Source: Butyrivibrio sp. X503
GTDB lineage: Bacteria > Bacillota > Clostridia > Lachnospirales > Lachnospiraceae
Assembly (NCBI RefSeq): GCF_003625475.1
Contig: NZ_RAIQ01000006.1
Coordinates: forward strand, 1-64,000
Direction: 5' to 3'
DNA: 64,000 nt
Shown here: positions 27,001-35,594 of the stretch, piece after piece
Layout of the letters: the number at the start of each line of letters is the position of its first letter
Position numbering within the stretch: position 1 is the first letter of the stretch
Position numbers and translations under genes: made by a program
Notes under the pieces: generated by a model
The model's database searches: none
What the model was told of the DNA's origin: nothing
Seen by the model: only the letters and a program-made list of their open reading frames with translations

Positions 27001-27061
27001 TTTTTTCTTTTAAGCAAGCAAAACCGCCTATTTCATCCCTTTTTCCTCATTCAATTTATTG

Positions 27062-27067
27062 TATAAT
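27062..27067 (+). promoter_or_regulatory. Candidate -10 for the cytidylate kinase-like/TRAP operon
   Basis: A perfect TATAAT lies 50 bp before the start codon at 27118; no good -35 hexamer is visible. Confidence 0.4.
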
Positions 27068-27117
27068 AAGAAAGACCCAGTAATATCACTGATATTTGCG
27101 CGCATAAAGGAGAAAAG

Positions 27118-27720
27118 ATGAGCGAACAAAAATTACCGGTAATCACAATCAACAGAGAATTCGGTGCAGGCGGAAGGAGCCTGGCTGCAATTCTGTCAGA
27201 AAAACTTGACATTCCTTATTATGACAAGGACTTTGTATCAAAAACCATGGAGGAAAGTGGCTTCGACGAGGAAGACGTTGAACGCGAAGGCGAGGAATTA
27301 AGTCGTTCTTCAAAGGTGCTCGATGACCTTTTTAACAGCACCGTTTCCTATACCAGTTCCCATGATGCCATCTTTAAAGCTGAAAAAAAGGTTATCTTAA
27401 AGCTTGCAGAAAGTCCCTGCATTATTGTAGGACGCTGCGCCAATATGATCTTGGCAGAAGCCGGTGTCGATTCAATTAACGTATATCTCCACGGCCCCAT
27501 GGAAAACAAGATGCAACGTCTCGATGAGATCTCCATAGACGGAAAGCCTGTTACAGAAAAGTCCATGGAAGAACACGACCGCAAGCGTCGTACATTTTTC
27601 AAGAAATATACCGGAAAAGAAATGTCCGATGCATCAAATTACACATTCTGTTTTGATGTCGGAAAAATAGATATTCCTCAGTGTGCAGAAATAATACTTG
27701 CCACTTTGAATAGACCCTAA
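27118..27720 (+). CDS. Cytidylate kinase-like family protein
   Basis: The 200-residue protein begins with VITINREFGAGGRSLAAILS, the modified P-loop of the cytidylate kinase-like family. IIVGRCANMILAE and a lid-like basic region (EEHDRKRRTFFKKYTG) follow. This family resembles Cmk in fold but is separate from the housekeeping CMP kinase, and its substrate is generally unproven. AAGGAGA is just before the ATG. It lies 27 bp before the TAXI binding protein, so it shares that transcript. Confidence 0.82.
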   Translation: MSEQKLPVITINREFGAGGRSLAAILSEKLDIPYYDKDFVSKTMEESGFDEEDVEREGEELSRSSKVLDDLFNSTVSYTSSHDAIFKAEKKVILKLAESPCIIVGRCANMILAEAGVDSINVYLHGPMENKMQRLDEISIDGKPVTEKSMEEHDRKRRTFFKKYTGKEMSDASNYTFCFDVGKIDIPQCAEIILATLNRP

Positions 27721-27747
27721 GACAACGCATTATAGGAGGAAACCACT

Positions 27748-28710
27748 ATGAAAACCAGCATTAGGCAGAAGCTTATCTGCCTTCTAATTGCCACATCCAT
27801 GCTTATACTTTCGGGATGCGGCGGCCAGAGGATGATGATGGGAACCGGAGGTACATCCGGAACTTATTATGCCTTCGGCGGTGTCCTTGCACAGTACATG
27901 AAAGAGTATACGGATTACAGCGTAACCGCAGTTTCAACTGCTGCATCCAAAGCCAATATCCAGAGTATCGGCGACGGAGATTATCAGATCGGATTTACCC
28001 AGTCAGACGTAATGAGCTACGCCTGGGAAGGAAGCAGATCATTTGAAGAAGACGGCCCTTCCACTGACTTCCGTGTCCTCGGTGCCCTTTATGCCGAGAC
28101 CGTTCAGCTTATAACCATGAAGGACGACATCAAATCCGTAAGTGATCTGAAAGGAAGAAGCGTCTCCATCGGAGCACCCGGTTCCGGCGTGTATTTCAAC
28201 GCCATGGACGTGCTTGAAGGCGCAGGACTTTCGGTTGATGATATCAAACCACAGTATCAGAGCTTTGATGACAGTAAAGAAGCTCTTAAGGACGGACAGA
28301 TCGACGCAGCATTTATCGTAGCCGGCGCTCCTACTTCCGCCATTACTGAGCTCGCCACAACAAACGGTGTGAATCTGATCCCCATTGACGGAGAACTTAG
28401 AGACAACATCATGAGCATCTGTCCGTATTATACCCCCATGCAGATAGCCGAAGGGACCTATCCGGGACAGGATCAACCGATCGAGACAATAACGATCAAG
28501 GCTACTTTGATCGTAGATGCAGATCTTGATGATGAATGTGTATATAATCTCACTGCTGCTGTTTTTGATCATAAAGAAGCCATAGCAAAAGAAAATGCTA
28601 AGGGCGAAGAACTTTCAATAGAAAATGCCACATCCGGAATTAACGTACCTTTCCACAAAGGTGCTGCCCGTTACTATGAGGAGCACGGTATTTCGGTACC
28701 TACACAGTAA
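27748..28710 (+). CDS. TAXI-family TRAP transporter solute-binding lipoprotein
   Basis: The 320-residue protein has a lipoprotein signal (lipobox LSGC, Cys24). The TAXI-family fold follows, with MGTGGTSGTYYAFGG at the start, VSTAASKANIQSIGDGDYQIG and SVSIGAPGSGVYFNA. TAXI proteins deliver substrates to fused TRAP permeases; ligands reported for the family include glutamate and other carboxylates, and the ligand here is unknown. TAGGAGG precedes the ATG. The permease gene follows at once. Confidence 0.9.
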   Translation: MKTSIRQKLICLLIATSMLILSGCGGQRMMMGTGGTSGTYYAFGGVLAQYMKEYTDYSVTAVSTAASKANIQSIGDGDYQIGFTQSDVMSYAWEGSRSFEEDGPSTDFRVLGALYAETVQLITMKDDIKSVSDLKGRSVSIGAPGSGVYFNAMDVLEGAGLSVDDIKPQYQSFDDSKEALKDGQIDAAFIVAGAPTSAITELATTNGVNLIPIDGELRDNIMSICPYYTPMQIAEGTYPGQDQPIETITIKATLIVDADLDDECVYNLTAAVFDHKEAIAKENAKGEELSIENATSGINVPFHKGAARYYEEHGISVPTQ

Positions 28711-28739
28711 TGTAAAATATGACCAAAGAAGGAGATTTA

Positions 28740-30695
28740 ATGAGCAATCAAGTTAAAGACTTAAATATAAACGCACCTTCGCAGGAAAACCTTGATGAGG
28801 TTATGAAAAAATATGACAGAGAATCCAATGTCCGCATCTGGACCGGAAAACCTGCAATAGCAGTTAAAGCTATATTGATAGGTTTTTCTTTGTTCTGTAT
28901 ATGGGTAACTCTGTTTGCCACATTTCTTGAAGAAATAAGACTTACATCATTCATGGGGCTTATCGTACTCCTTGGATTTTTGTATTATCCTGCAAACAAA
29001 AACAACAATAAAGAAAACCACATACCCTGGTACGACATACTTGGTATGATCTTAGGAACCGGCGCATTTTTGTATTACACCTTCAACGCCGAGCAGATCA
29101 TTCAGCAGGGAACAAGATTTCAGCCCTACCAGATCGTGATCGCCGTGATCGGCATCATAGCACTTTTGGAAGTGACAAGACGAAGCGTAGGCTGGCCTAT
29201 CCTGATCGTAGCACTGTTCTTTATCGTCTATGCCCTTGTCTATGGACTTACCAATCCATCGGCTCTCGGTAGACTTAATTATCTCGTGCGAAATCTGTTT
29301 TATGCAAAGACAGGTATTCTGTCGACCCCGATCAATGTTTGTTCCAAATATATTGTCGTGTTTATCATCTTCGGAGCGTTTCTTGAGCGCACCGGAATTT
29401 CAGAGCTTTTCATAAATCTTGCCAACTGCATTGCCGGTCGTTTCGCCGGAGGCCCCGCGAAGGTTGCCGTTATCTCATCTGCACTTTGCGGTATGGTAAG
29501 TGGTTCATCCGTTGGAAACACGGTTACTACCGGTTCCGTTACAATTCCTATGATGAAAGAGACCGGATATAAGTCATCCTTTGCCGGCGCCGTAGAAGCC
29601 GCTGCATCAACCGGAGGCCAGATCATGCCCCCTATCATGGGTGCTGCTGCCTTCCTTATGGCTGATATCATCGGCGTTCCTTATTCCGACATTCTTTCAA
29701 GAGCTATTTTCCCGGCGATCCTGTACTTTACAGGTATTTTCGTAGCTGTTCATCTGGAAGCTAAAAAACACGGCCTTACAGGTGTCCCGGTGGAAAAACT
29801 GCCTAAGTTCTCACAGCTTTTAAAGAAGATCTATCTTCTGGCGCCCCTTGTCCTTCTTGTTATCTGGGTTTCCAAGAACATGATGACAATGCAGAGAGCA
29901 GCAGCTTATTCCATCGTAGTTGCCATCCTCGTAGGCGTGATTGAAGGTTTTGTCAGCGGAGATCGCTTCACCTTAAAGAAGTTCCTTGAGTCACTTGAAG
30001 CCGGAGGAAGAGGAACAATTACAGTTGGTGCTGCCTGCGGAGTTGCAGGTATCATTTCAGGAACTATCACAATGACAGGTCTTGCCAATGAAATGATCAA
30101 CGCCATCGTTGCCGTTGCGGGAGACAAGCTCTTTATCGCTCTCTTCCTTACGATGCTGTGCTGTATCGTCCTTGGTATGGGCGTTCCTACAACAGCCACT
30201 TACTGTATCATGGCTGCAACCTGTGCACCGATCCTCACAAGAATGGGCGTTCCGATAATAGCAGCTCACTTCTTTGTATTTTATTTCGGTATTGTGGCAG
30301 ATATCACTCCTCCTGTTGCTTTGGCTGCATATGCAGGAAGTGCTATCGCAAAGTCCAATCCAATGCGTACTGCCATCGCCGCAACAAAGATGGCTGTAGC
30401 GGCTTTCCTGATACCGTATATCTTCTGCTTTAGCCCTGCGATGCTGCTTATAGATACCACCGTATCGAGCGTCATAATAATATACGCAACCGCTCTGATC
30501 GGAATCATGGCAGTTGCTGCCGCACTGGAAGGATATCTGTTTACCGACATGAAGATATGGGAAAGGATCATTATGATCGTCGGCGGAATCATGCTTATCT
30601 CTCCCGGTACTATAACAGATGCCGCTGGTGTTGCTGTTATAGCAGTTGCTCTTATCCTGCAGTTTATATCTAAAAAAAGATTAGCTAACGCTTAA
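28740..30695 (+). CDS. TRAP transporter fused permease (TAXI type)
   Basis: The 651-residue protein has about 16 or more membrane segments. It fuses the small (DctQ-like, N-terminal third) and large (DctM-like) TRAP subunits. Motifs include GPAKVAVISSALCGMVSGSS, ASTGGQIMPPIMGAAAF and LGMGVPTTATYC in the DctM part. TRAP systems use an ion gradient, not ATP. The start is the ATG at 28740, 7 codons inside the longest ORF, since AAGGAG sits 7 nt before it. A strong terminator follows the gene. Confidence 0.92.
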   Translation: MSNQVKDLNINAPSQENLDEVMKKYDRESNVRIWTGKPAIAVKAILIGFSLFCIWVTLFATFLEEIRLTSFMGLIVLLGFLYYPANKNNNKENHIPWYDILGMILGTGAFLYYTFNAEQIIQQGTRFQPYQIVIAVIGIIALLEVTRRSVGWPILIVALFFIVYALVYGLTNPSALGRLNYLVRNLFYAKTGILSTPINVCSKYIVVFIIFGAFLERTGISELFINLANCIAGRFAGGPAKVAVISSALCGMVSGSSVGNTVTTGSVTIPMMKETGYKSSFAGAVEAAASTGGQIMPPIMGAAAFLMADIIGVPYSDILSRAIFPAILYFTGIFVAVHLEAKKHGLTGVPVEKLPKFSQLLKKIYLLAPLVLLVIWVSKNMMTMQRAAAYSIVVAILVGVIEGFVSGDRFTLKKFLESLEAGGRGTITVGAACGVAGIISGTITMTGLANEMINAIVAVAGDKLFIALFLTMLCCIVLGMGVPTTATYCIMAATCAPILTRMGVPIIAAHFFVFYFGIVADITPPVALAAYAGSAIAKSNPMRTAIAATKMAVAAFLIPYIFCFSPAMLLIDTTVSSVIIIYATALIGIMAVAAALEGYLFTDMKIWERIIMIVGGIMLISPGTITDAAGVAVIAVALILQFISKKRLANA

Positions 30696-30712
30696 TATAA
30701 TAACTCTATAAC

Positions 30713-30743
30713 AAAAACCGAGGCATAATGCCTCGGTTTTTTT
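30713..30743. terminator. Bidirectional terminator between the TRAP and araC genes
   Basis: AAAACCGAGGCAT and ATGCCTCGGTTTT pair perfectly, with a T run on the plus side and A-rich sequence on the other. It serves the convergent TRAP and AraC genes. Confidence 0.9.
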
Positions 30744-30755
30744 ATATCCGTCGTC

Positions 30756-31628
30756 TTAGACCTCTTTCACCGGTACCAGTTCTATATAACCCCTCTCGCC
30801 TATAGGCTCGAGCTGGATCCTGGGATTATTGTCGTCCCATTTATATCCTATAAATTCAGGGTTATATTTCTTCTCTGCATCCCAGATCTCTCCGATCGCC
30901 TGCTCATAATTTTCTTCAGCAAACGGTTCTCCCCTGAAAAGAAGATATGAAGTCTTGGGAAGATCGATAACCTCAAAGCCCTCCGGTACACAGCCTTTGT
31001 ATGTGGGTTCTACTTCCACTCCCTGAACATACTCGCTCGTTCCGGGCTTGATAAGCTGCTTGGGAAGCCAGAGACAAACAGGTTCTCCCGTTATGGACTT
31101 AATACTTGTAAGAAGCCCCCATACATCACAGCCGACTTCCTTACAGTAGCTCCAATACTCTGTGGCTTTGATGCCTCTTTTTATGATAACTTTTCTCTCA
31201 GGTCTTTCGACCACTTGGATAAAAACATTTCTTGTTTCACTCATTTCGCTCACATTCCTTTCCTTTTCCATGATCAGACTGGGAGTAAAGAGCCAGATAG
31301 GTACGGGACTTGTTGCATATTCCTTTGGATTACAACCGAATTCACGTCTGAATGCGCGCTGATATCCATCGACGCTTCCAAAGCCCATTTCCATAGCGAT
31401 ATCCAGAATGAGATTCTTTTCATCTCTTAGGCAAAGCGCTGACTTTGATAACTTAAGGCGCCTTATATAAACAGCCGGCGTCATGCCCAGGTATTTGATA
31501 AAAAGCTTTCTGGCATACCACGGAGAAAAAGAAACAGCTTTCGCAAGAGCTGTTATGTCTATCTCTTCCGTTATGTGTTCACTTATGTAATCCTGCATCT
31601 TGCGTACTGCTTTTCTTTGTTCGTCCAT
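30756..31628 (-). CDS. AraC family regulator with GyrI-like effector domain
   Basis: The 290-residue protein has two AraC helix-turn-helix motifs at the N-terminus (about 8-105, with SPWYARKLFIKYLG and MGFGSVDGYQRAFRREFG). A GyrI-like/effector-binding (SOUL-like) domain follows (about 130-288, with LPKTSYLLFRGEPF). This order, DNA binding first, is that of the Rob/SoxS-like multidrug-sensing group. AAGGAGA precedes the ATG. Its target is not evident; it is convergent with the TRAP operon and not coupled to a transporter gene. Confidence 0.88.
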   Translation of the reverse strand: MDEQRKAVRKMQDYISEHITEEIDITALAKAVSFSPWYARKLFIKYLGMTPAVYIRRLKLSKSALCLRDEKNLILDIAMEMGFGSVDGYQRAFRREFGCNPKEYATSPVPIWLFTPSLIMEKERNVSEMSETRNVFIQVVERPERKVIIKRGIKATEYWSYCKEVGCDVWGLLTSIKSITGEPVCLWLPKQLIKPGTSEYVQGVEVEPTYKGCVPEGFEVIDLPKTSYLLFRGEPFAEENYEQAIGEIWDAEKKYNPEFIGYKWDDNNPRIQLEPIGERGYIELVPVKEV

Positions 31629-31717
31629 CCGCTCATCTCCTTGTGAGCTAATAATATCTAAAAGTGTGAATCTGATTCTCGACTTTTTTTGCCCATAATT
31701 ATTATATTACATAAAAA

Positions 31718-31750
31718 ACCCTCTTTACCGATAGTCCGGTAAAGAGGGTA
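31718..31750 (-). terminator. Terminator of the lipoprotein gene
   Basis: ACCCTCTTTACCG and CGGTAAAGAGGGT pair perfectly around a 6-nt loop; on the minus strand TTTTTT follows. It is 24 bp past the stop of the gene at 31774. Confidence 0.88.
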
Positions 31751-31773
31751 CATATCATGATCCGTAGTTTTTA

Positions 31774-32703
31774 TCAGCCTGCATATAATATGTTGTCGAA
31801 CATTTCATATTCATTTACTCCGTTAACCTCGTATTCTCCGCTGTCAGTCTGAGTAACTGTAAGGTATCCAAGAAAATCTCCGTTTTCGGAAGTAAAGCCT
31901 ACACGGTCTTGAATCATACAGCTGATGTAGATAGTATCACCCGCAGCTGCGGTTCTTGCAGCTTCACCGACTTCATAGTCGTCGTCAAAAGCTACGTCCT
32001 GCTTAAGAGTAAGAGCCACCTTATCTCCTGCGTAGAAGTATTTCTCGTCTTTAGCAATGAATCCGTCTTTGCCGTAGGTAAAGTCTTTGGTTCCTCTCCA
32101 AGTACTAAGAACACTTATTGAATCAAAAAGTACGACCTTATCTCCAAAGATCTCCGCTTGGAAATTATCATCCTTCATTATCCCCAATGGCTCAGAGCCA
32201 ATCTCCTCAAATGAACCATTGTTCCACATATATAATGTGGTCTCCCATCCGTTTAAAGGATCGTTGAGTTCGCTCATAATGAAATCGCCTTCTGAATTAT
32301 GTACATAATAAGAAGTTGCCATTTCCCAGTCATTATTGGTATCTCTGTTAATGAGCTCGATGGTCTGATCGTTGATGACAAGATCATAATGTGTGTCATC
32401 TGAACCCGTTGCCATCAGCGTATCCATCTTGCCGTCTCCACCGAGGTCTACCGTATTCTCTTTGTCATATTCAAGCTCAAGACAGTAAAACGAACTGTCT
32501 GAAGAAGCTTCACCTGAAGCATCAGTTGTAGTATTATCTGCCGATTCACCCGTACTTGCGGTATCTTCTACTGAAGAAGTCACTGCTGAAACTTCTTCCG
32601 ATGAAACATCAAGATCATAGTTTATCTCATCCTTTGTGTTACCGCAGGCACAAAGAGCCGCGGATATTGAAAGCCCCAATAATACATTTACATATTTCTT
32701 CAT
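31774..32703 (-). CDS. Lipoprotein of unknown function
   Basis: The 309-residue protein has a lipoprotein signal (lipobox CAC, Cys20), a Ser/Thr/Glu-rich linker (about 25-75) and a beta-rich domain. The segment VDLGGDGKMDTL resembles a calcium-binding or FG-GAP-like aspartate loop. No enzyme motif is seen. AGGAGG precedes the ATG. It sits between the AraC gene and the erythromycin-esterase-like gene, with its own terminator; about 100 bp of AT-rich sequence separates it from the latter. Confidence 0.7.
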   Translation of the reverse strand: MKKYVNVLLGLSISAALCACGNTKDEINYDLDVSSEEVSAVTSSVEDTASTGESADNTTTDASGEASSDSSFYCLELEYDKENTVDLGGDGKMDTLMATGSDDTHYDLVINDQTIELINRDTNNDWEMATSYYVHNSEGDFIMSELNDPLNGWETTLYMWNNGSFEEIGSEPLGIMKDDNFQAEIFGDKVVLFDSISVLSTWRGTKDFTYGKDGFIAKDEKYFYAGDKVALTLKQDVAFDDDYEVGEAARTAAAGDTIYISCMIQDRVGFTSENGDFLGYLTVTQTDSGEYEVNGVNEYEMFDNILYAG

Positions 32704-32806
32704 CTTTTTTCCTCCTAATCTGCGTTGGATGGAAATATCTTACACCATTTGTTGTAATTTGTAAATATATTATTGCAAATATTTTAACATTACCAAAAAA
32801 ACAGGA

Positions 32807-34129
32807 TCAATCAAGTTCCACCACGGGATCGATAGGTGAGATGCTGTAGTAGAAAAGCATTCCGTCGTAAAGCTCTGTAGGGGCAATGTTTATACGATAC
32901 GAAGCATGTATAAGATAACCTAATCCGTAGAAGCCTTCACCCACGCTACCTGTTGTCACATTTGAATGAACAAGATCATAAACAGCCTTATTGTCTTCAG
33001 GTGAAAGATTTTCAAAATCCAAATAAAACTTTTTATCTTCCATGTACTTGGCCTGATAAGCCATGGGATCTGCCGTTGTTACATAGTAGTTCTTACGCAT
33101 ATATGGATCATCCGCAGATGTTCTGATAACACTTGAATTAAATGTTCCCTTAAAGAAATCTGTTCCGAGACTGTAATATGAATCACCATACTTTTCCTTA
33201 AGAAATCCACCCATTGTTTCCTTTACCAGAATGTTTTGTCCCACTTTTCCGATATGACCGTTGTGTGCGGCAAGCATGATCTTACCTGAGCCGATTTCTT
33301 TTTCAAGATTCAATATCCAGGTTACATTCTCTGCCATTGATTCATCTCTGAAATTGCTCATTTCACCGGATTGAATATCCTTTGTGCTCCAATCCACGTT
33401 GACCATTGTATTTTCCGCTACCTTTATTGCAGCTGTTGTATCGAAATCAAATTCACTTCCGGCTGCATTTTCTATTGCCGCCTTTATTTCCGCAAGCTCA
33501 TCCTTTACCTTCTGATTCTCTTCGTCAGTAAGCTTAGCCTGTCTGTTTACATCAATGTATTTTTCTATATAAGAAGTATCGATTCCGCTGATACCGTTTT
33601 TATCCATGTAATCGTAAAGAAACTCCACTCCATTAGTTGGATACTGCATATCAAAACCATAGAATCTAAGGTGTTCTTCTTCCGGAACAGATTGATTGTA
33701 ATCTCTCATCCAATCAAGAAGATCTGCCATCTGCTGTGTATGATAAATAGCAAAATCCATTTTATTTACTATGTCTCTTGAATCGCCATCTGCGCCCTGA
33801 ATATATGCATTGGCTTCAAGGCATGTTCCGAAATCCGCTTCAATTGCAATAGCCTTAAATCCGTGCTTCTCTACAAGGATCTTTAGCACATCAAGCTTGG
33901 ATTCCTGAAACTCAACAGCACCGTGGCTTGCTTCACCAAGTCCGAAGATCTTAACATTATCGGGCACATTGATATCATCCAATGACTTTGCCGCCGCTAC
34001 AACATCTTTATTCTTATGGCTTGCAAGAACTGTCTTGTAGTTAAGCCCAACAACAAGGAGCAAGCTGATCACCAAAACAATAATAAGTAAAACCTTTCCG
34101 ATCTTTTTTAATACTTTTAATACTTTCAT
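32807..34129 (-). CDS. Erythromycin esterase-like (EreA/ChaN-fold) membrane-anchored protein
   Basis: The 440-residue protein has one N-terminal membrane segment (about 10-32). The erythromycin esterase fold follows: GLGEASHGAVEFQESK (about 60-76) with the catalytic-type Glu and His, IAIEADFGTCLEANAY, RFYGFDMQYP and a later AAHNGHIGKVG. Ere enzymes hydrolyse the lactone of macrolides, but most chromosomal homologs have unproven substrates. The membrane anchor and the core genomic setting argue against a recently acquired resistance gene. AAGGACAG precedes the ATG. Confidence 0.8.
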   Translation of the reverse strand: MKVLKVLKKIGKVLLIIVLVISLLLVVGLNYKTVLASHKNKDVVAAAKSLDDINVPDNVKIFGLGEASHGAVEFQESKLDVLKILVEKHGFKAIAIEADFGTCLEANAYIQGADGDSRDIVNKMDFAIYHTQQMADLLDWMRDYNQSVPEEEHLRFYGFDMQYPTNGVEFLYDYMDKNGISGIDTSYIEKYIDVNRQAKLTDEENQKVKDELAEIKAAIENAAGSEFDFDTTAAIKVAENTMVNVDWSTKDIQSGEMSNFRDESMAENVTWILNLEKEIGSGKIMLAAHNGHIGKVGQNILVKETMGGFLKEKYGDSYYSLGTDFFKGTFNSSVIRTSADDPYMRKNYYVTTADPMAYQAKYMEDKKFYLDFENLSPEDNKAVYDLVHSNVTTGSVGEGFYGLGYLIHASYRINIAPTELYDGMLFYYSISPIDPVVELD

Positions 34130-34195
34130 TTTTCTGTCCTTCCCTTCGGTTGTTTTTTACATGTGTGTCATTCGACTATCCAAGAATAACAAAAA

Positions 34196-34232
34196 GGGAA
34201 ATGCGTTGCCTTTGAATTGGCTTACATTTCCC
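34196..34232 (-). terminator. Terminator after tRNA-Pro
   Basis: GGGAAATG (34196-34203) and CATTTCCC (34225-34232) pair perfectly with an inner GCC/GGC stem. On the minus strand TTTTTG follows. It lies between tRNA-Pro and the erythromycin-esterase-like gene. Confidence 0.75.
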
Positions 34233-34294
34233 ATTGGTTTTCTTACGGTTTTGTAAGAGTGATATTCTTATTCTCTTTTTATTAATTAAAAAAA

Positions 34295-34368
34295 TCGGAA
34301 TGACAGGATTCGAACCTGCGGCCTCTGCGTCCCGAACGCAGCGCTCTACCAAACTGAGCCACATTCCG
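34295..34368 (-). tRNA. tRNA-Pro (CGG)
   Basis: A 74-nt cloverleaf on the minus strand: acceptor CGGAATG pairs with CATTCCG, the anticodon loop is TTCGGGA with anticodon CGG, and the T loop is TTCGAAT. CCA is not encoded. It lies between the AAA+ ATPase gene and its terminator, and may be partly co-transcribed with that gene. Confidence 0.95.
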
Positions 34369-34422
34369 TAGTGCTGTCGGATACAAAACCCGACAGCAAA
34401 TCTGATTATATCAGCGATATAA

Positions 34423-35592
34423 TTATTTTTCAATACCCTCTTGGGCTTCGCTTTCTTCCGCGGGCGCTTCCTTGTTCTCTTTTCCTACAAGGTCTTTAAG
34501 ATCCTCGAGGCAGATAGTCATCATATCCTCATTGGTCGGATTCTCAAGTGTAGCAACACGCCTTGCCTGGTTTGTAATGATCTCCTCAAAGAGGTTTCTT
34601 ATCTCTCTTGCGTTGGCAAAGTTATCGATACTTCCCATCTTCTTGGAAGTGATAAGCGCTCTTATCTGATGCTTAACGTCATCCTCAACCTTGTAGTCAT
34701 ACTTGTCACAGTTCATATTAAAGATCTGCTCAAGCTCATCCACGCTGTAATCGGGGAACTCAATATACTTATTGAACCTCGACTTAAGACCGGGATTGGA
34801 ATTTATGAATTTCTTCATAGGGTTCGTATATCCGGCTACGATAACAACAAGGTCGTCTCTGTTATCTTCCATCGCCTTAAGAATCGTATCGATCGCTTCC
34901 TGTCCGAATGCATCATCCTTCTGCGCAAGGGAATATGCTTCGTCGACAAAGAGCACGCCGCCCATAGCCTTCTTGATCTGCTCCTGCGTCTTGATGGCCG
35001 TCTGTCCGACATAACCAGCTACTAGTCCGGAGCGATCCACCTCTACAAGCTGTCCCTTGGAAAGAACCCCGATCTGCTTGTAGATCTTGGCGATTATTCT
35101 TGCAACAGTCGTCTTACCCGTTCCGGGATTACCCGTAAAAACAAGGTGAAGAGAAACCGGAACCGATTTAAGTCCCTGTTCTTTTCTTTGCTTCTGTACT
35201 TTGACGAAAGCCGTAAGCTCTTTTACATCGGATTTGATAGTATCAAGGCCGATCAGCTTATCGAGAGTCTCCATCGGATCCTCTTCGGGCTCCGCTTTCT
35301 TTTTCTCTTCGACCTTCCTGGCATTTTCGTCATTAGCAAAAAGAGCCTTAGCTTCAGCCAAGGCTTCGTTGGCATTGTCTATCGGATCTTTCTCTCCGGT
35401 AGATTCTGCCGTAGCACCTGCGCCGATTTCCGCCGAGCCCAAATTACTTGTTGTAACCTTCTTCGCCGGAGCCGCAGGCTCCTTGGAAGGTGCCGGTGAA
35501 AAGAAATCTCCGTACAAACTTCCAAGAAGATCTTTTTGCATGCTCGTTATTTTATTTAAAGTTTCTAATTCTTTCTCTCTTGAGTTCTTCAT
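34423..35592 (-). CDS. CbxX/CfqX-type (SpoVK-like) AAA+ ATPase
   Basis: The 389-residue cytoplasmic protein has an Ala/Pro/Glu-rich N-terminal region (about 30-110). One AAA+ module follows (about 115-365) with Walker A FTGNPGTGKTTVARI, pore-loop-like GYVGQT, Walker B GGVLFVDEAY, and arginine-finger candidates in NPGLKSRF. The C-terminus is acidic. CbbX members remodel Rubisco, but this family is broad and no Rubisco is present. There is no good ribosome binding site: the ATG lies 2 bp after the stop of the upstream secreted protein gene, so translation is probably coupled. Confidence 0.85.
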   Translation of the reverse strand: MKNSREKELETLNKITSMQKDLLGSLYGDFFSPAPSKEPAAPAKKVTTSNLGSAEIGAGATAESTGEKDPIDNANEALAEAKALFANDENARKVEEKKKAEPEEDPMETLDKLIGLDTIKSDVKELTAFVKVQKQRKEQGLKSVPVSLHLVFTGNPGTGKTTVARIIAKIYKQIGVLSKGQLVEVDRSGLVAGYVGQTAIKTQEQIKKAMGGVLFVDEAYSLAQKDDAFGQEAIDTILKAMEDNRDDLVVIVAGYTNPMKKFINSNPGLKSRFNKYIEFPDYSVDELEQIFNMNCDKYDYKVEDDVKHQIRALITSKKMGSIDNFANAREIRNLFEEIITNQARRVATLENPTNEDMMTICLEDLKDLVGKENKEAPAEESEAQEGIEK

Positions 35593-35594
35593 TC

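Noticed and set aside
32807..34129. An acquired macrolide-resistance gene
   Set aside because: No mobile element, no shift in base composition seen, and the protein is membrane-anchored, unlike the known mobile Ere enzymes.
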